NCBI RefSeq assembly: GCF_003259745.1
Contig: NZ_QLMC01000004.1
Coordinates: forward strand, 62,001-126,000
Reading direction: 5' to 3'
Source: Larkinella arboricola
GTDB taxonomy: Bacteria > Bacteroidota > Bacteroidia > Cytophagales > Spirosomataceae
Length of the DNA: 64,000 nucleotides
Positions 1-8,542 of the stretch are shown in pieces; the first letter of the stretch is position 1; every line of letters starts with the position of its first letter. The notes beneath the pieces were generated by a model that worked only from the letters and a program-made list of their open reading frames with translations, had not been told where the DNA came from and ran no database searches. The translations under genes were made by a program, and so were the position numbers.

Positions 1-18
1 TCTTTATTTTTACGTTTG

Positions 19-819
19 ATGAGCACTTCCCGTCCGGTTAATCGTTTACGTTCGTCTGCACCCCAGCCTGCCTCCCCCCCGTCGGGACGTTCCCCGCGGG
101 TTGGCTCTCCCGTTCGTCATCGTCCGTGGCTGGTGTGGGTGGGTCGGCTGCTGGCTAAACTGGTTGTTTTAGCCTTTCTCATTTCATTTGGTTGGGTTGC
201 CCTGCTGAAGTACCTGCCGGTTTCGATAACGCCCCTCATGATTGCGCGGAAATTGGAAGCGAAAGCCGATGGTCAGGACAGTAAATTGTATAAAGACTGG
301 ACGCCGTACGAAGAGATTTCCAAAGAAGCGGCACTGGCGGTTGTCGCGTCGGAAGATCAGGCTTTTCCGGAGCACTGGGGGTTTGATTTCGATGAAATCC
401 AGGATGCCATTAAGGAAAACAAAACGCGAAAACGTCTGCGTGGTGCCAGCACCATCTCCCAGCAAGTGGCCAAAAACGTTTTTCTGTGGAACGGCCGGAG
501 TTACCTGCGCAAAGGACTGGAAGTATATTTTACCTTTTTAATCGAACTCATCTGGGGCAAGGAACGGATTCTGGAAGTATACCTGAATGTGGCCGAAACA
601 GGACCGTTAACGTTTGGAGTGGAAGCCGCTTCACGCCGGTATTATGGTCATTCGGCCAAAACGCTCACCCGTACCGAAGCCGCCCGGATTGCCGCCGTAC
701 TGCCCAATCCCCGCTTATTTTCCATCAAAAAACCGTCGGCTTATATTGAAAAACGAACCCGCCAGATCAGCCGTCAGATGCGGTATCTGGGTGGTCGGCG
801 TTATCTGGAAAATTTGTGA
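19..819 (+). CDS. mtgA: Monofunctional peptidoglycan glycosyltransferase MtgA
   Basis: This is a 266-residue GT51 glycosyltransferase that polymerises lipid II into glycan strands at the periplasmic face of the inner membrane. After a basic, proline-rich N-terminus there is one membrane segment at about residues 37-63. The GT51 motifs are intact: EDQAFPEHWGFD at about 112-123 (catalytic Glu112), RGASTISQQ at about 141-149, and the ILEVYLN stretch further on. No transpeptidase domain follows, and the length fits the monofunctional family. I start at the ATG at 19; a TTG directly before it is less likely. The gene stands alone, with a non-coding gap of about 200 bp after it. Family assignment is firm; its specific cellular role is inferred. 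Confidence 0.95.
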   Translation: MSTSRPVNRLRSSAPQPASPPSGRSPRVGSPVRHRPWLVWVGRLLAKLVVLAFLISFGWVALLKYLPVSITPLMIARKLEAKADGQDSKLYKDWTPYEEISKEAALAVVASEDQAFPEHWGFDFDEIQDAIKENKTRKRLRGASTISQQVAKNVFLWNGRSYLRKGLEVYFTFLIELIWGKERILEVYLNVAETGPLTFGVEAASRRYYGHSAKTLTRTEAARIAAVLPNPRLFSIKKPSAYIEKRTRQISRQMRYLGGRRYLENL

Positions 820-1022
820 ATTGCTCGAATTAGTTGTATTTTTAATACGAGATGAACGTTGTAATCAAAATGGAAAAAACTGTTCATTCCTTCCGGGAGG
901 GTTAGGAGCCTGATCCTGATAGAAATGAGGGTCGTTCTGCTTTACTAAAAACACCACCCGGCAGAATTTTGCTGCCACCTATCTCATTACTGTTACCGTA
1001 TCTTGAACTTACTTCAACACAA

Positions 1023-1499
1023 ATGCCACAGTCAGCCGGGCTACTGAGATCTCCTTCCCTACAGCGTAAAATCTGTGTCATTATCGTAGATGATGACGAA
1101 GATGATCGTCATTTTATTCACCGGGCTTTTCAGAATGTGGGCGCTAAACACCAGATTCTCCAATATGAAGATGGTGAAAAGTTGATGAAGAGCCTGACGG
1201 AAAGTGAAGACGCCCAAGAAAAAATTGCTTCCTGCGGTCTGATTATTCTGGATGTTAATATGCACCGGATGAGCGGCATCGAAGTGTTGCAAGCCATTAA
1301 AGGTAACCCCCTGCTCAAGCATATTCCCACCGTGATGCTATCGACCTCCATTGAGGAGGATCTGGTGCAGGAAGCTTACAGCCTGGGCGCCAATGGTTAT
1401 CTGCAAAAGCCCAATCTGATGGACGATTACAACCACCTCGTCATCAGCATGCAGGCCTGTTTTCTGGAAGTGCCCAGCGTTCGCTGGTCGCAGCTTTGA
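1023..1499 (+). CDS. Single-domain response regulator (CheY-like)
   Basis: The 158-residue product is a receiver domain with no output domain. The acidic pocket is IIVDDDEDD at about 20-28, the phospho-acceptor is Asp77 in LIILDVNM, the switch Ser/Thr lies in MLSTS near 107-108, and the conserved Lys is in YLQKP near 129. This pattern is typical of stand-alone regulators that pass phosphate between kinases or act by protein contact. A TTG 54 bp upstream also opens the frame, but the ATG at 1023 gives the expected N-terminus. No histidine kinase is adjacent, so the partner is unknown. It converges on the next gene with only 7 bp between stop codons. Confidence 0.88.
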   Translation: MPQSAGLLRSPSLQRKICVIIVDDDEDDRHFIHRAFQNVGAKHQILQYEDGEKLMKSLTESEDAQEKIASCGLIILDVNMHRMSGIEVLQAIKGNPLLKHIPTVMLSTSIEEDLVQEAYSLGANGYLQKPNLMDDYNHLVISMQACFLEVPSVRWSQL

Positions 1500-1506
1500 A
1501 GGTTGA

Positions 1507-1833
1507 TTACTGTAATTCGGTGGTGGGGTCCCAGAGTACCTTGTCAAACTGTTCGATCCGGTCATCTGTGACCCGAACACCCTCGGCGGCCAAAAGGTCC
1601 TGCATGGCCGTCGGGCTTCCAAAAAAATGCTTTCCGGATAAAACACCAATGCGGTTGACCACGCGGTGGGCCGGTACATCCCGCCCGTGAGCGGCATTCA
1701 TCGCCCAACCTACCATCCGGGCGCCCGCCCGCAGGCTTAAATAGCGGGCAATGGCACCATAGGTTGTGACGCGGCCCGGTGGTATGAGCCGCACCACATC
1801 ATAGACATCCTCGAAATAATCGCGCTGTTCCAT
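1507..1833 (-). CDS. Alkyltransferase-like (ATL) protein, MGMT family without catalytic cysteine
   Basis: This 108-residue protein is the DNA-binding domain of the O6-alkylguanine alkyltransferase family. The usual PCHR active site reads PAHRVV here, with Ala55 in place of the methyl-accepting Cys. It should therefore not repair by alkyl transfer. Known ATL proteins flip O6-alkylguanine out of the helix and flag it for nucleotide excision repair. The rest of the fold is kept: IPPGRVTTYGAIA near 17-29 and the ARMVGWAM segment with the finger arginine near residue 39. It is the last gene of a minus-strand run, 20 bp after the DUF3109 gene. Absence of the Cys is read directly; the repair-signalling role is from the family. 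Confidence 0.88.
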   Translation of the reverse strand: MEQRDYFEDVYDVVRLIPPGRVTTYGAIARYLSLRAGARMVGWAMNAAHGRDVPAHRVVNRIGVLSGKHFFGSPTAMQDLLAAEGVRVTDDRIEQFDKVLWDPTTELQ

Positions 1834-1853
1834 ACCTGCCGCCGACAGATCGG

Positions 1854-2417
1854 TTATTTGTCTTCAATTTCGTGTACCAGCTCATCATACCATTTCGGTC
1901 CATACATCCGGATGAGCGGCTCTTTCAGAAATTTATAGACCTCAACGCCGAGTTCTTTACCAAAGTCACAGGCCGGGCTGCAAATGGGCCAGCGGTCGTA
2001 ATTAAGCGCGTGGAAGTGATCGTATTTGGTGATGCGAATCGGATAAAGGTGGCACGAAATCGGCTTTTTGAAATCGATTTTTCCGTCCTTATACGCCTGC
2101 TCAATACCGCATTTCAGAATACCGCGCTCGTCGTAATTGGCGAAAACACATTCGCGTCCGTTGATAGTTGTCGTAACGAAACCACCGTCGCCGTCAGACT
2201 CATACAAGCCCTGTTCTTCAATGGCTTTTATACCTTCGGGCAGCAAATACGGTTTTACCTGCGGATAAATCTGGTCCAGAATTTCGAGTTCCGAATCTTC
2301 CAGCGGAGCGCCCAGATCGCCTTCTACGCAACAGGCGCCCTTGCATTTATCCAGGTTGCAAACAAAAAACTTTTCGGCTACATCATCGCTGATGCAGGTG
2401 TTATCAATGAGTATCAT
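1854..2417 (-). CDS. DUF3109 family cysteine-rich protein
   Basis: The product has 187 residues and matches the conserved Bacteroidota DUF3109 family in its opening (a [18 protein letters not shown]-type start), its CKGACC cluster near 25-30 and its C-terminal ICSPACDFG motif. About ten cysteines are spread along the chain in patterns suggesting a metal or iron-sulfur site. I see no signal peptide, so it is probably cytoplasmic. Its biochemical function is unknown to me. The gene sits 16 bp after the LysM transglycosylase gene and 20 bp before the ATL gene, so co-transcription is likely. Confidence 0.82.
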   Translation of the reverse strand: MILIDNTCISDDVAEKFFVCNLDKCKGACCVEGDLGAPLEDSELEILDQIYPQVKPYLLPEGIKAIEEQGLYESDGDGGFVTTTINGRECVFANYDERGILKCGIEQAYKDGKIDFKKPISCHLYPIRITKYDHFHALNYDRWPICSPACDFGKELGVEVYKFLKEPLIRMYGPKWYDELVHEIEDK

Positions 2418-2433
2418 CAGTTGTTGGCCGTGC

Positions 2434-4692
2434 TTATTTCTTAATTATTTTCAATTGTTGACCTACGGTAACACCGCCACTCGGTAGCTGGTTCCAGTTC
2501 TGAATCTGTTCAACGGCAACCCCGTACTGTTTCGAAATGCGGTATAACGTTTCGCCTTTCTGCACGGTATGGTAAATGATTTCTTCACTTACCAGTGGAT
2601 CTTTGGACGTGCTCGTGCCCGTAGCTGCCGGGGTTTTAAACGCGTCACCTTCTCCTTTAATGACCAGCGATTGACCCACCGCCAGCTTGTCGTTCTGCGT
2701 CAGGTTATTCCAGGCAAGCAGCTCATCGACTGTCACTCCATAAAGCCGTGAAATGCTATAGTACGTTTGTCCCGGTTCCACCTTGTGCGTCATCGACCGT
2801 GAAGAGCTTGTGGTCCGGGCGGGCGAGTTGGTTTTAGGGGCCGGTGTTGAACGGGTTGCCGGTGCAGAAACGTCTTCGGAAGGTTGCGTGGTCGGGCGTT
2901 TCGCCATTACCGGAGCCGTTTCGACGGGTTTGCGTTCCGCAGGGCGGCTGCTCGGAGCCGGGTTGGTTGACCGCATGGGGGTCGGTTCCCAGTCAGAACT
3001 GGAAGAACTCCCGTTTTCCGGGCGAACAATCACAACCCGTTGGGTAGAACCGGAGCTTTGCATTGTCATTTTCGGATTGCTAACCGGTTCGGCCTCTTCT
3101 TCTACCGGTCTGGTGGGTGTGCTGGCCGGTTTTTCAGCGGGCCGACTCGCGGGCGTGCTTCTGGAGGGTGAGCTTGCTACCCGTGATTCGCTCGAAGCCG
3201 GTGCATCTTTCGATTCTACCAGCTTCGGGGTGTATAATTTCCGTTCCGACGCATTGCGGGGAATTGTGTTGGCCGGGCGATTCGAATCGTTCGGTTCGGT
3301 ACCGGGTTGCGACGCAATAGGCTGCGAGGCAGGGGCAGGTGTGGTCGGCGTTTTAATAATTTCGACGGGCTTGTTGCCAGGGCGACGTTCGCGCAGCCAC
3401 ATCACCCGGCCTACCTGCAGGCGCTCCGAACGGTCGATGCGGTTGTAACGCAGGAGTTTTTTCAACCGGATACCGTACATCTGCGAAATGCTCCAGGAGG
3501 TTTCGCCCGCCTGAACGGTATGGTGGGGCACCGTCGCTTTTCGCATTTTTTTGGCCAGATAATATACTTCATTCGTCGTGATGGGCGAACGGTCGGTCAT
3601 GTCGTTGTACCGCATGAAGCTCGAGACGCTGACCCGGGATTTGCGGGCCAGGGTGGAGACGTTGTCGCCCTGTAGGGCCTGAATTCCCGGCAAACCGTTG
3701 ATTTCGTATAGAACCACATCCGGTTTTCCCTTGGTATAATTGACCTTTCGCAGAATCGGAAAACCTGTATCATATTTGGGCGCTGCGGCTGCGGTCGCAC
3801 GGGGTTGGCTTACCGGCTGCGATTTGGTTCGCTGTACCTGCCGACGTAAAGCCACGGCCTGATCGCCCGATGCCGGAATGGCCAGCACGTACTCCCGGTC
3901 GTCTGGAATGTTGTTGCCCAGAATCCAGCGGTTATACTTGCGGATTTCGGTTTCGTCGATATTCAGTTCTGCCGACAGTTGCGAAACCTTTTTGCCGCTG
4001 CCGTTGGGGTATTCCACCAGCGCGAAGGCATTGGTCGTACGATAGTTCGGTAAAACGTTTTCGAGGGCTATTTTATGGGCGAAAAAACGCAGGATATACC
4101 GGTCGGTTTTCTCGTTCAGCGTGACTTCTTTGGCGTAGGCCCAATCTGCCGGAACCAGTTTGCTGATGCCGGTGGTACCGAGGTAGTAGGAGTAGAGCGA
4201 CGATACCCAGTTGTTGTACACCGCGTTGTTGCGTTTAAAATACCGGGCAGCTCCACGGGTTGAAGCGACAATGCTTTTGCGCTCGTCTACTTCATCATCC
4301 ACCCGCAGTCCGTGGTCGGTGGCGGTTTCTTTCTTAAACTGCCAGTAGCCTACTGCTGTCGAAGCCGACACCGCATCGGGCGTCAGCGAACTTTCCTGAA
4401 CGGCCAGGTATTTCAGGTCAACCGGTACTTCTTCCTCCAGGAGAATAGACTCAATCAACGGAAAATAAAGCACGACCCGGTCGAGCTTGGCCTCCCAGTA
4501 TTTCCGGTTCGACTGCACCAGCGAGGTAATGTCCCGCTGGATGATGCGCCGTGCACCGTCGTCAAACCGGACGGTCAGGTCCGCAAACCGGATGGAAGGC
4601 GGAACGTTAACGGGATTCTGGGCGTTGCCGGGAAGAACAAAAACGTGGGTCAGGAACAGGAGTAGAGAGAAAGTCAGCAGGCTTTTTTTCAT
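2434..4692 (-). CDS. Lytic transglycosylase with LysM repeats (MltD-like)
   Basis: This 752-residue exported protein has a signal peptide ([19 protein letters not shown], with cleavage probably before QNP). The SLT-type lytic transglycosylase domain lies at about 85-220; the ESSL motif marks the catalytic Glu, and [10 protein letters not shown] follows. Three LysM modules are clear: one near 390-435 and two at the C-terminus, each starting with a HxVxxGxTxxxIS pattern. A fourth LysM-like stretch may lie near 235-275. The central 200 residues are Ser/Pro/Thr-rich and look like a linker. It should cleave glycan strands in the periplasm or at the outer membrane while bound to peptidoglycan. It is 6 bp downstream of the O-methyltransferase gene. 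Confidence 0.9.
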   Translation of the reverse strand: MKKSLLTFSLLLFLTHVFVLPGNAQNPVNVPPSIRFADLTVRFDDGARRIIQRDITSLVQSNRKYWEAKLDRVVLYFPLIESILLEEEVPVDLKYLAVQESSLTPDAVSASTAVGYWQFKKETATDHGLRVDDEVDERKSIVASTRGAARYFKRNNAVYNNWVSSLYSYYLGTTGISKLVPADWAYAKEVTLNEKTDRYILRFFAHKIALENVLPNYRTTNAFALVEYPNGSGKKVSQLSAELNIDETEIRKYNRWILGNNIPDDREYVLAIPASGDQAVALRRQVQRTKSQPVSQPRATAAAAPKYDTGFPILRKVNYTKGKPDVVLYEINGLPGIQALQGDNVSTLARKSRVSVSSFMRYNDMTDRSPITTNEVYYLAKKMRKATVPHHTVQAGETSWSISQMYGIRLKKLLRYNRIDRSERLQVGRVMWLRERRPGNKPVEIIKTPTTPAPASQPIASQPGTEPNDSNRPANTIPRNASERKLYTPKLVESKDAPASSESRVASSPSRSTPASRPAEKPASTPTRPVEEEAEPVSNPKMTMQSSGSTQRVVIVRPENGSSSSSDWEPTPMRSTNPAPSSRPAERKPVETAPVMAKRPTTQPSEDVSAPATRSTPAPKTNSPARTTSSSRSMTHKVEPGQTYYSISRLYGVTVDELLAWNNLTQNDKLAVGQSLVIKGEGDAFKTPAATGTSTSKDPLVSEEIIYHTVQKGETLYRISKQYGVAVEQIQNWNQLPSGGVTVGQQLKIIKK

Positions 4693-4698
4693 ACGTTG

Positions 4699-5364
4699 TT
4701 ATTTTTTGTAAATCATCATTAACCCATCCCGAACCGGCAGCAGAACCTGCTCGACGCGGGGATCTTCGTTTACTTTGCGGTTGAAATCAAGGACATGCTG
4801 TGTGTCTTTGTCGGCCCGGCGATGGGCCGCCGTCCGGCCGTTGCCAACCGGTTTTACCACCTTCCCGCTCCACAGCACATTATCCGCTAAAATAATGCCA
4901 CCGGTTCGCACTTTGTCAAAAACCAGGTCGTAGTACAGGCTGTAGTTTTCTTTGTCGGCGTCAATAAACACCAGATCGAACGGTCCGTCCAGCGTCGGAA
5001 CAAGCTCAACGGCATGGCCAATACGCAGGTCAATCAGGTGCCCAACCGGCGACTGATTCCAGTAGGAGCGCGCAAAGGACTCCAGCTCATCGTCTTTTTC
5101 GATGGTAATCAGAACACCGTCATCGGCCAGCCCTTCGGCCAGACAAAGGGCAGAATAGCCCGTAAAGGTGCCAATTTCGAGAATCCGGCGGGGGCGGAGC
5201 ATCCGGGCGTACATCGACAGCAAGCGCCCCTGCATATGGCCCGACAACATCCGGGGGTACAGCACGCGGGCGTAGGTGTTTCGATTGAGCTGGCGCAGCA
5301 ACTCGCTTTCGGGCGAAGTGTGCGCGTCAGCGTAGGCAGAAATGTCGGGTGGCAAAAAATCCAT
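4699..5364 (-). CDS. Class I SAM-dependent O-methyltransferase (COG4122 type)
   Basis: The 221-residue protein has the features of small caffeoyl-CoA/catechol-type O-methyltransferases. The SAM-binding motif ILEIGTFTGYSALCLA spans about 61-76, an acidic residue of motif II follows at ITIEKDDE near 87-94, and the metal-binding acid lies in LVFIDADKENY near 131-141. LADNVLWSG near 159-167 is another family signature. It should be cytoplasmic and divalent-metal dependent. The substrate cannot be read from the sequence. It lies 6 bp upstream of the LysM transglycosylase and 136 bp downstream of the M16 peptidase, so it probably heads or joins the four-gene minus-strand operon. Confidence 0.9.
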   Translation of the reverse strand: MDFLPPDISAYADAHTSPESELLRQLNRNTYARVLYPRMLSGHMQGRLLSMYARMLRPRRILEIGTFTGYSALCLAEGLADDGVLITIEKDDELESFARSYWNQSPVGHLIDLRIGHAVELVPTLDGPFDLVFIDADKENYSLYYDLVFDKVRTGGIILADNVLWSGKVVKPVGNGRTAAHRRADKDTQHVLDFNRKVNEDPRVEQVLLPVRDGLMMIYKK

Positions 5365-5500
5365 GCCGGTTTGCGGGGCTTTAGGCGATGAAACGAAAGC
5401 CGGTGGTTTTTGTAAAGGTACGATTAAACTGTTAACGGGAATACCGCGATCCTATTTTGTCTTACTTTTCGCGATGGACGGTAAAGCCGGGACGTGGGCG

Positions 5501-6748
5501 TCATTTATCCTCATCCGGCTCCGGCAGGAAGGTCAGGTAGCTCAGGCGGCTTTCGTCAAACATCTCATTGGCCAGGTCCTGTAGCAAACCGGCTTCGACC
5601 TGGCGGATCTCGCTGAAAATTTCGTTCAGGGAATCCAGTTTACCCGTATCCAGAATGCTTTTGGCCATCGTGAGCATCAGGCTCTGGTTGCTTTCCTCCG
5701 ACATCGCGAGTTGTCCCATCAACTGCTCTTTGGTGTTGTGCAATTGCAGTTTCGTCAGCGGTTTTTCGCGCAGGGCTTTCAGTTCGCGGTTAATGAGCGT
5801 GCTGCTTCGGTCGAGGTGTTTCTGGTCGGTACCGAAATAAATTCCCAGAAAACCGGTATCCAGAAAAGGCGTGTAGCTGGCTTCGATGGAATACACCAGA
5901 CCGTATTTTTCGCGCAGGTTCATGTTCAGCCGGGAGTTCATACCCGGGCCGCCGAGCAGGTTAACCAGCATGAAAAACGGCAGCCGACGCGGATCGGGTA
6001 GGGCGTAAGACGGGCGACCAATGGCACACTGCGCCTGCGTGATGGGCCGTTCGACCGTTACACGCTGGGGTTCGTACTGGCCGGGTGCAATCCGTTTCCG
6101 TTCCGAGGTGCGGTGTGGAATGTCGCTGAGGTATTTGGCCGCAATCTTCCTGACCTTGCTGAACGGCAGGTTGCTGACCGACGCAAACACAACCCGCTCA
6201 GTATCCAGATTCTCACCAATGAATTCCTGAAGCTGGTCGCGCGTAAACGACCGGACGGTTTCGGGCCGACCGAGGATGTTGCCACCCAGCGGGTGATTCC
6301 TGAAAACCACCTGGTCAAAATCGTCCTGCAAAGCGTCTTCGGGCGAGTCGTAATACATCGCCATTTCCTCCAGAATCACGCTCCGTTCCTTTTCAATCTG
6401 CTTTTCGGGGAAAACGGAATGAAAGGCAATGTCGGCCAGTAGCTCGGTGGCTTTTTCGAAATGCAGACCCAGCACCGACGCGTGAAAACAGACTTTCTCC
6501 TTGGTGGTATATGCGTTCAGTTCACCGCCTACGGTTTCGAGCCGGTTGATGATGTGAAAGGACTTGCGCTTTTTAGTACCCTTGAAGGCCATGTGCTCCC
6601 AGAAGTGGGCCAGACCCTCCTGCTGGGGTAATTCGTCGCGGCTGCCGATGTCGAGCATGATGCCGCAATGAGCAATTTGGGTATGCGGTACTTGTTTATG
6701 AACAATCCGAATGCCGTTCGGTAAAGTATATAGTTCGTATTCTTCCAT
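5501..6748 (-). CDS. M16 family zinc metallopeptidase
   Basis: Starting from the ATG at 6748 the product has 415 residues, the size of a two-lobe M16B peptidase subunit. The inverted zinc motif HFWEH is at 48-52, and the third ligand is in the expected place about 75 residues later (VILEEM near 124-129). The GLAHFWEHMAFKGTKKR context is typical of processing-peptidase-like bacterial enzymes. No signal peptide is evident, which suggests a cytoplasmic location. A GTG 21 bp upstream keeps the frame open, but the ATG gives the family's usual YxLxNGIRIVHK start. Substrates are unknown. It is transcribed toward the methyltransferase gene. Confidence 0.92.
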   Translation of the reverse strand: MEEYELYTLPNGIRIVHKQVPHTQIAHCGIMLDIGSRDELPQQEGLAHFWEHMAFKGTKKRKSFHIINRLETVGGELNAYTTKEKVCFHASVLGLHFEKATELLADIAFHSVFPEKQIEKERSVILEEMAMYYDSPEDALQDDFDQVVFRNHPLGGNILGRPETVRSFTRDQLQEFIGENLDTERVVFASVSNLPFSKVRKIAAKYLSDIPHRTSERKRIAPGQYEPQRVTVERPITQAQCAIGRPSYALPDPRRLPFFMLVNLLGGPGMNSRLNMNLREKYGLVYSIEASYTPFLDTGFLGIYFGTDQKHLDRSSTLINRELKALREKPLTKLQLHNTKEQLMGQLAMSEESNQSLMLTMAKSILDTGKLDSLNEIFSEIRQVEAGLLQDLANEMFDESRLSYLTFLPEPDEDK

Positions 6749-6819
6749 TCTGTTCCAACCTTGATTCACTGCACAAGGTCTACTGATTATTCCTACCCGT
6801 GGGGCGTTAGAAAGAACCC

Positions 6820-6849
6820 TTGCAGGTGTAGAAATAAAAACTAAATTTA
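6820..6849 (+). promoter_or_regulatory. Candidate Bacteroidota promoter (TTG-N19-TAAATTTA)
   Basis: A TTG at 6820 lies 19 bp before TAAATTTA at 6842-6849, one base from the Bacteroidota -7 consensus TAnnTTTG. It is 29 bp before the ATG of the beta-barrel gene. This is a pattern match only. Confidence 0.35.
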
Positions 6850-6878
6850 GTGAAAGAAAATTTCATCCCAATGCAAGT

Positions 6879-7496
6879 ATGAAGACTATCTCTACGCTGC
6901 TGGTCGGTTTCGTTCTGTGGAGCAACGCTTTACTGGCGCAAAGCCCCACGACGCAAATCGGGCTTAATGCCGTCCCATTGCTCAATCGCACCCTTGAACT
7001 GAGTGCGACCTGGACAAAAAGTCCGCATCATGAATTTTTTGCGCAGGGCGGTTATACATTTCCCACGTCTTCTTCAAATGGGAATAGATTTCAGGATTTT
7101 TATTGGGAAGGCACAACGCGTGGAGCATACCTTCGGCTGGGAGCACGGGCCTTTTTTAACCCATCCGACCGGTTTCGGCTTTTTCTTGGCTTTCATATAA
7201 CCAATGGCTATGTTAAACAGGCCGGTAAAAATACCACGGTCCTAAATTGCCTGATGGCCCCTTGTCCGGCCCTGGAAAGGGAAGCGCAGCAGGATAACTA
7301 CCTGTTGAGTGCCGGGTTTGCGGGCGGGGTTCGAACCAGCATCACGCAGCGTTTAGCCGTTGACCTGGGTATGCAGTTCAACTCTTTTGTGGGCGGCAAG
7401 CCCGAACTGATGGGCCAGGACATCTACACACCGGGCTATGGCCGGAAGCCGTTGCAGCCGGTGGCAACCGTTCACTATACCCTCAAAGGACGGTAA
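6879..7496 (+). CDS. Secreted outer-membrane beta-barrel-like protein
   Basis: The 205-residue product starts with a clear signal peptide (MKTISTLLVGFVLWSNALLAQ) followed by alternating polar and hydrophobic strands. GAYLRLGARAFF, RLFLGFHITN, YLLSAGFAGGVRT and the final VATVHYTLKGR are typical of small outer-membrane beta-barrels in Bacteroidota. Two cysteines flank a short loop (NCLMAPC) that could form a disulfide. I do not recognise a named family. The gene is monocistronic in appearance, divergent from the M16 gene and followed by a 108 bp gap before the glycerophosphodiesterase gene. Confidence 0.72.
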   Translation: MKTISTLLVGFVLWSNALLAQSPTTQIGLNAVPLLNRTLELSATWTKSPHHEFFAQGGYTFPTSSSNGNRFQDFYWEGTTRGAYLRLGARAFFNPSDRFRLFLGFHITNGYVKQAGKNTTVLNCLMAPCPALEREAQQDNYLLSAGFAGGVRTSITQRLAVDLGMQFNSFVGGKPELMGQDIYTPGYGRKPLQPVATVHYTLKGR

Positions 7497-7567
7497 AACA
7501 AAGAATCCGACAGGTAGTGCCAGGGGCGTCAACGCTGCGAATCGTATGGAGAGTGCTGAGATTTTTT

Positions 7568-7575
7568 TACTTTTG
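7568..7575 (+). promoter_or_regulatory. Candidate -7 promoter box TACTTTTG
   Basis: TACTTTTG fits the Bacteroidota -7 consensus TAnnTTTG exactly and lies 29 bp before the ATG at 7605. I see no good TTTG box at the -33 spacing, so support is partial. Confidence 0.4.
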
Positions 7576-7604
7576 ACGCATTCCCTTACCTTAAAAATAC
7601 TACA

Positions 7605-8456
7605 ATGGCTCAAAACCGTACCTGTCGCTTTTTATCATTTTTTTTAGGTTGCCTTTTATGCTTTACACTCGGCGTTCCCCTTCAAAACGTATACGCGCAA
7701 GATAAAGCCGTACAACTTTTTGCCCATCGGGGAGGAGCCCATGAACAGGATGAAAACACCCTTCAGGCTTTTCGGAATAGTTACGAAAAGGGCCTGCGTG
7801 GATTTGAAACCGATATTCGAATCAGTAAAGATGGGCAATTGGTCATTTCGCACGATGCCTCTCTGGACCGGATGACGACAAGCCAGGGAATTGTGGAAGA
7901 AATGAACGCGGCTGACTTGCGCAAAGTGAAAACGAAGAAAGGCAATCCGCTGCTCTTCCTGGATGATTTGCTGGCTTATTTTGCGGATAAACCGGGTGTT
8001 TACCTGGAGTTTGAAATGAAAACAACGCCCAAAGCATATCCACAGGAGTTGCTCGAAAAATACTGCGATCAGTTGTACAAAGCCGTGATGTCAAAAAGAC
8101 CCAATGGGTCTACCTATTTGTTGACTTCGTTCGACAAGCGCCCGCTACAATACCTGAAAGCCAAGTATCCTGAAGTCGATCTGCTGTTTATCACGTCATC
8201 CCCGTTAACCAAGGACGTCGTGCAGGAAACCCTGGATTTGGGGGTGAAACGCATTGGCTGTAACCTGAGTGGAACGAGCCGTAAAAACGTGAAGGATGCG
8301 CAGGCGGCTGGCCTTCTGGTCAGTTGCTGGCCGGGGCATACCGTCCAGGATTTCCAATTGGGGGTGGCCTTGGGCTGCGATTATCTCTGCTCCGACATTC
8401 CGGTAGAAGTCCTGACCTGGATGAAGGCTAAAATGCCCTGGGTGAAAATAAAGTAA
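7605..8456 (+). CDS. Secreted glycerophosphodiester phosphodiesterase
   Basis: This 283-residue enzyme belongs to the GDPD family, which hydrolyses glycerophosphodiesters to glycerol-3-phosphate and an alcohol. A hydrophobic signal sequence covers about residues 9-31. The catalytic pattern is complete: HRGGAHEQDENT with His41-Arg42, the metal-binding FETDIR with Glu68 and Asp70, and SHD with the second catalytic His83. CSDIPVEVLTWM near the end corresponds to the C-terminal barrel strand. The size and signal peptide fit a periplasmic enzyme of the GlpQ/UgpQ group. It is followed by a strong hairpin shared with the convergent mnmE. Confidence 0.93.
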   Translation: MAQNRTCRFLSFFLGCLLCFTLGVPLQNVYAQDKAVQLFAHRGGAHEQDENTLQAFRNSYEKGLRGFETDIRISKDGQLVISHDASLDRMTTSQGIVEEMNAADLRKVKTKKGNPLLFLDDLLAYFADKPGVYLEFEMKTTPKAYPQELLEKYCDQLYKAVMSKRPNGSTYLLTSFDKRPLQYLKAKYPEVDLLFITSSPLTKDVVQETLDLGVKRIGCNLSGTSRKNVKDAQAAGLLVSCWPGHTVQDFQLGVALGCDYLCSDIPVEVLTWMKAKMPWVKIK

Positions 8457-8465
8457 TGAATCTTG

Positions 8466-8497
8466 TCTGTTTAGCGACTAAAAAGTCGCTAAACAGA
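8466..8497. terminator. Bidirectional hairpin between convergent genes
   Basis: A perfect 14-bp inverted repeat (TCTGTTTAGCGACT and its complement) encloses an AAAA loop. It sits between the ends of the glycerophosphodiesterase gene and mnmE, which converge. There is no long T-run, so it may be a weak intrinsic terminator or an mRNA 3'-end stabiliser for both. Confidence 0.7.
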
Positions 8498-8542
8498 TAT
8501 ACGCAGTATAGGGAAGTGATGCAAAAACGTTGTTGAGCGCGG

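Noticed and set aside
1872-2444. A 190-codon plus-strand open frame opposite the DUF3109 gene
   Set aside because: The minus-strand reading has conserved cysteine motifs and operon spacing; the plus reading has none.
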